A DNA stretch of 64,000 nucleotides from Onchocerca lupi (Eukaryota; Nematoda; Chromadorea; Rhabditida; Onchocercidae). Below, piece by piece: positions 62,792 to 64,000 of the stretch (its first letter is position 1; each line of letters opens with the position of its first letter). Made by a program: the position numbers and the translations under genes. The notes beneath the pieces were generated by a model. That model was not told where the DNA came from. It saw only the letters and a program-made list of their open reading frames with translations, and did not search any database. The DNA lies in assembly GCA_028564675.1 (NCBI GenBank), contig JAOVVO010000279.1, positions 32,440-96,439 of the forward strand, written 5' to 3'.

Positions 62792-64000
62792 ATGGTGAAA
62801 AGGAGAAAAAGATCCAATGCATTCGAACAATTCTCAGGCAATAATAAACGCTTCAGGAATGAATCAATACTGCATCAAGATGATACCGAAAATTCAATTC
62901 CTGAGAATAGTAAGTATCATATTCCAATGAGTCTCAATATTCTAACAATTTTCAAACATTCAGAAATTATGCCAGATTCTCATATTTAATTGCCTGATAT
63001 GAATTTTAAAATTGTTTCAGAGACCTTATACGGTCGAGAAAAAGAAGTGGCTTTGTTAGAAAAGCTTCTCCATGAAGGCATAGTCAGTCGGTCTCCTGCA
63101 TCAATCTTTATATCCGGACCACCAGGCACTGGTAAAACCTTGGCTATCAAAACGGTCTTGCAGCATATATCGTCACAACACAAGTGAGTTATCATTGCCA
63201 CAATTTTAATACAATTCTTCTGGATATTTTTCGTGTCCACGTAATATATCTCTTTTGGTACTCATGGAGTTTTAATCTGCATTGATTATTTTTTACTATA
63301 CAAAGAAAAAGTTATACAAATTTAAGTGCTAAAAAAAAAAAATTTTCCTGTCAATTTTAAAACTGGTAATCTGTCAGTTACTATTTCTGTAATTAATATC
63401 ACAACATAAAGAACGGGATACAAATTATTACTTTACATTGATAATCAAATTCGATCGTTAGTTGGAAATGGATACATTTCAGTGCAGTCCCTTTTTCCGA
63501 TCATAAACTTTTTCAGTGTTCATTCTATATATATTAACTGTGCTTCCGAAGATACTGAATGGGATATATTAACCGTTATGTTAAACAGTTATAATAAATC
63601 CAGCAAAAGGCCTCCTGGAAAAAAATTGATTACGGAATTCCACAAAATGCTTGCGAAGATGAACAAACATACGTGAGCATCTTATGATTTGCAGAATTTC
63701 TTATTATATGTTTATGCACTTTGTATTTTTTTGAAAAAAGGATATGTTGTGCTGTTATATAAACTATTTCAATACTACTAATAAAAATACTGATTTCCAA
63801 TACGTCTCATGTTAGATGCTAACATCAGCATTTTAATTAATTTTCAGTATTATCGTGCTCGATGAAATAGATTATATTAGACCGAAAAATCGTATTTCTC
63901 TTTGTTCGATGTTTCAGTGGCCTTTTCTTTATGATAATGTTTCTGTTATCGGTAAGTGCCCAATCGTAGTTTTCTTCTAAACTGATATATATATATATAT
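62792..64000 (+). CDS. cdc-6: CDC6-like AAA+ replication licensing ATPase, 5' part
   Basis: Exons: 62792-62909, 63021-63183, 63517-63672, 63848-63951, then off the window. CDC6 loads MCM helicase with ORC and CDT1. Starts MVKRRKRSNAFEQF, a basic, nuclear-signal-like N-terminus much shorter than in vertebrates, where CDK sites lie. Then LYGREKEVALLEKLL (family GRE motif), Walker A SGPPGTGKTLAI, YINCASEDTEWD, Walker B IIVLDEIDYI, and CSMFQWPFLYDNVSVIG, the CDC6/ORC1 segment preceding sensor 1 (family LFEWP...VLIGIAN). CDC6 preferred over ORC1 because no BAH domain precedes the ATPase and the F-x-W-P segment is CDC6-like. The window ends 49 bases into intron 4, in a (TA)n run. Confidence 0.85.
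63980..64000. repeat. (TA)n tract at the window edge
   Basis: Alternating TA to the last base; true length unknown. Confidence 0.85.

Overview
The window is AT-rich nuclear DNA from a nematode. All protein genes are split into many short exons, introns are mostly 50 to 1,300 bases long with T-rich (T)TTTCAG or TTTTAG acceptors, and several start codons lie just behind such an acceptor with no visible upstream coding exon, as expected for spliced-leader trans-splicing. Gene content (src, unc-57 endophilin, dom-3, snx-1, a gna-type gene) is nematode-like. The longer introns and roomy spacing fit a parasitic clade III (filarial-type) nematode better than Caenorhabditis; this is inference, and no species can be named from sequence alone.

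Layout. Minus strand at the left: a CREB3/OASIS-type membrane bZIP factor (truncated at base 1), a Src-family kinase (8449 is then the end of the next gene), and a LysM membrane protein of the LYSMD3/4 type. Plus strand: mitochondrial NAD-isocitrate dehydrogenase alpha (10929-13457), a 4.3 kb gene-poor gap, then endophilin A (17792-21013). Minus: VAC14 (22421-27327) and a divergent glucosamine-6-phosphate N-acetyltransferase homologue (28036-29643). Plus: a CEP97-like LRR/IQ centriolar protein (30869-35403) and a coiled-coil protein ending in a RING-derived zinc finger (37300-44289). Minus: DXO/Dom-3 decapping nuclease (44959-47037); plus: sorting nexin 1/2 (47453-50075); minus: a GH47 class I alpha-mannosidase (51697-56987) and a CTDSPL2-type phosphatase (58566 to about 61691, 5' end not found); plus: CDC6-type AAA+ ATPase, running off the right edge.

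Most genes are single-copy housekeeping or cell-biology genes with no obvious operon or pathway cluster. Endophilin, VAC14 and SNX1 all belong to endocytic/endosomal membrane traffic, but they are not arranged as a unit. Several pairs are head to head (LYSMD/IDH, DXO/SNX1 only 415 bases apart, CTDSPL2/CDC6).

Unusual items: three GC-AG introns supported by domain continuity; a gna homologue whose acetyl-CoA-binding loop is replaced; a diverged triplication of the first exon and upstream DNA of the CEP97-like gene; a C4HC3 finger apparently evolved from a RING; several strong hairpins (notably 32521-32617 and 42176-42217); a probable solo LTR near 50648-51060; a tRNA-like relic near 3220-3285. 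I reconstructed exon joins by hand from reading frame, splice consensus and family resemblance; individual boundaries may be off by a few bases. I found no clear evidence of a previously undescribed multi-gene system.
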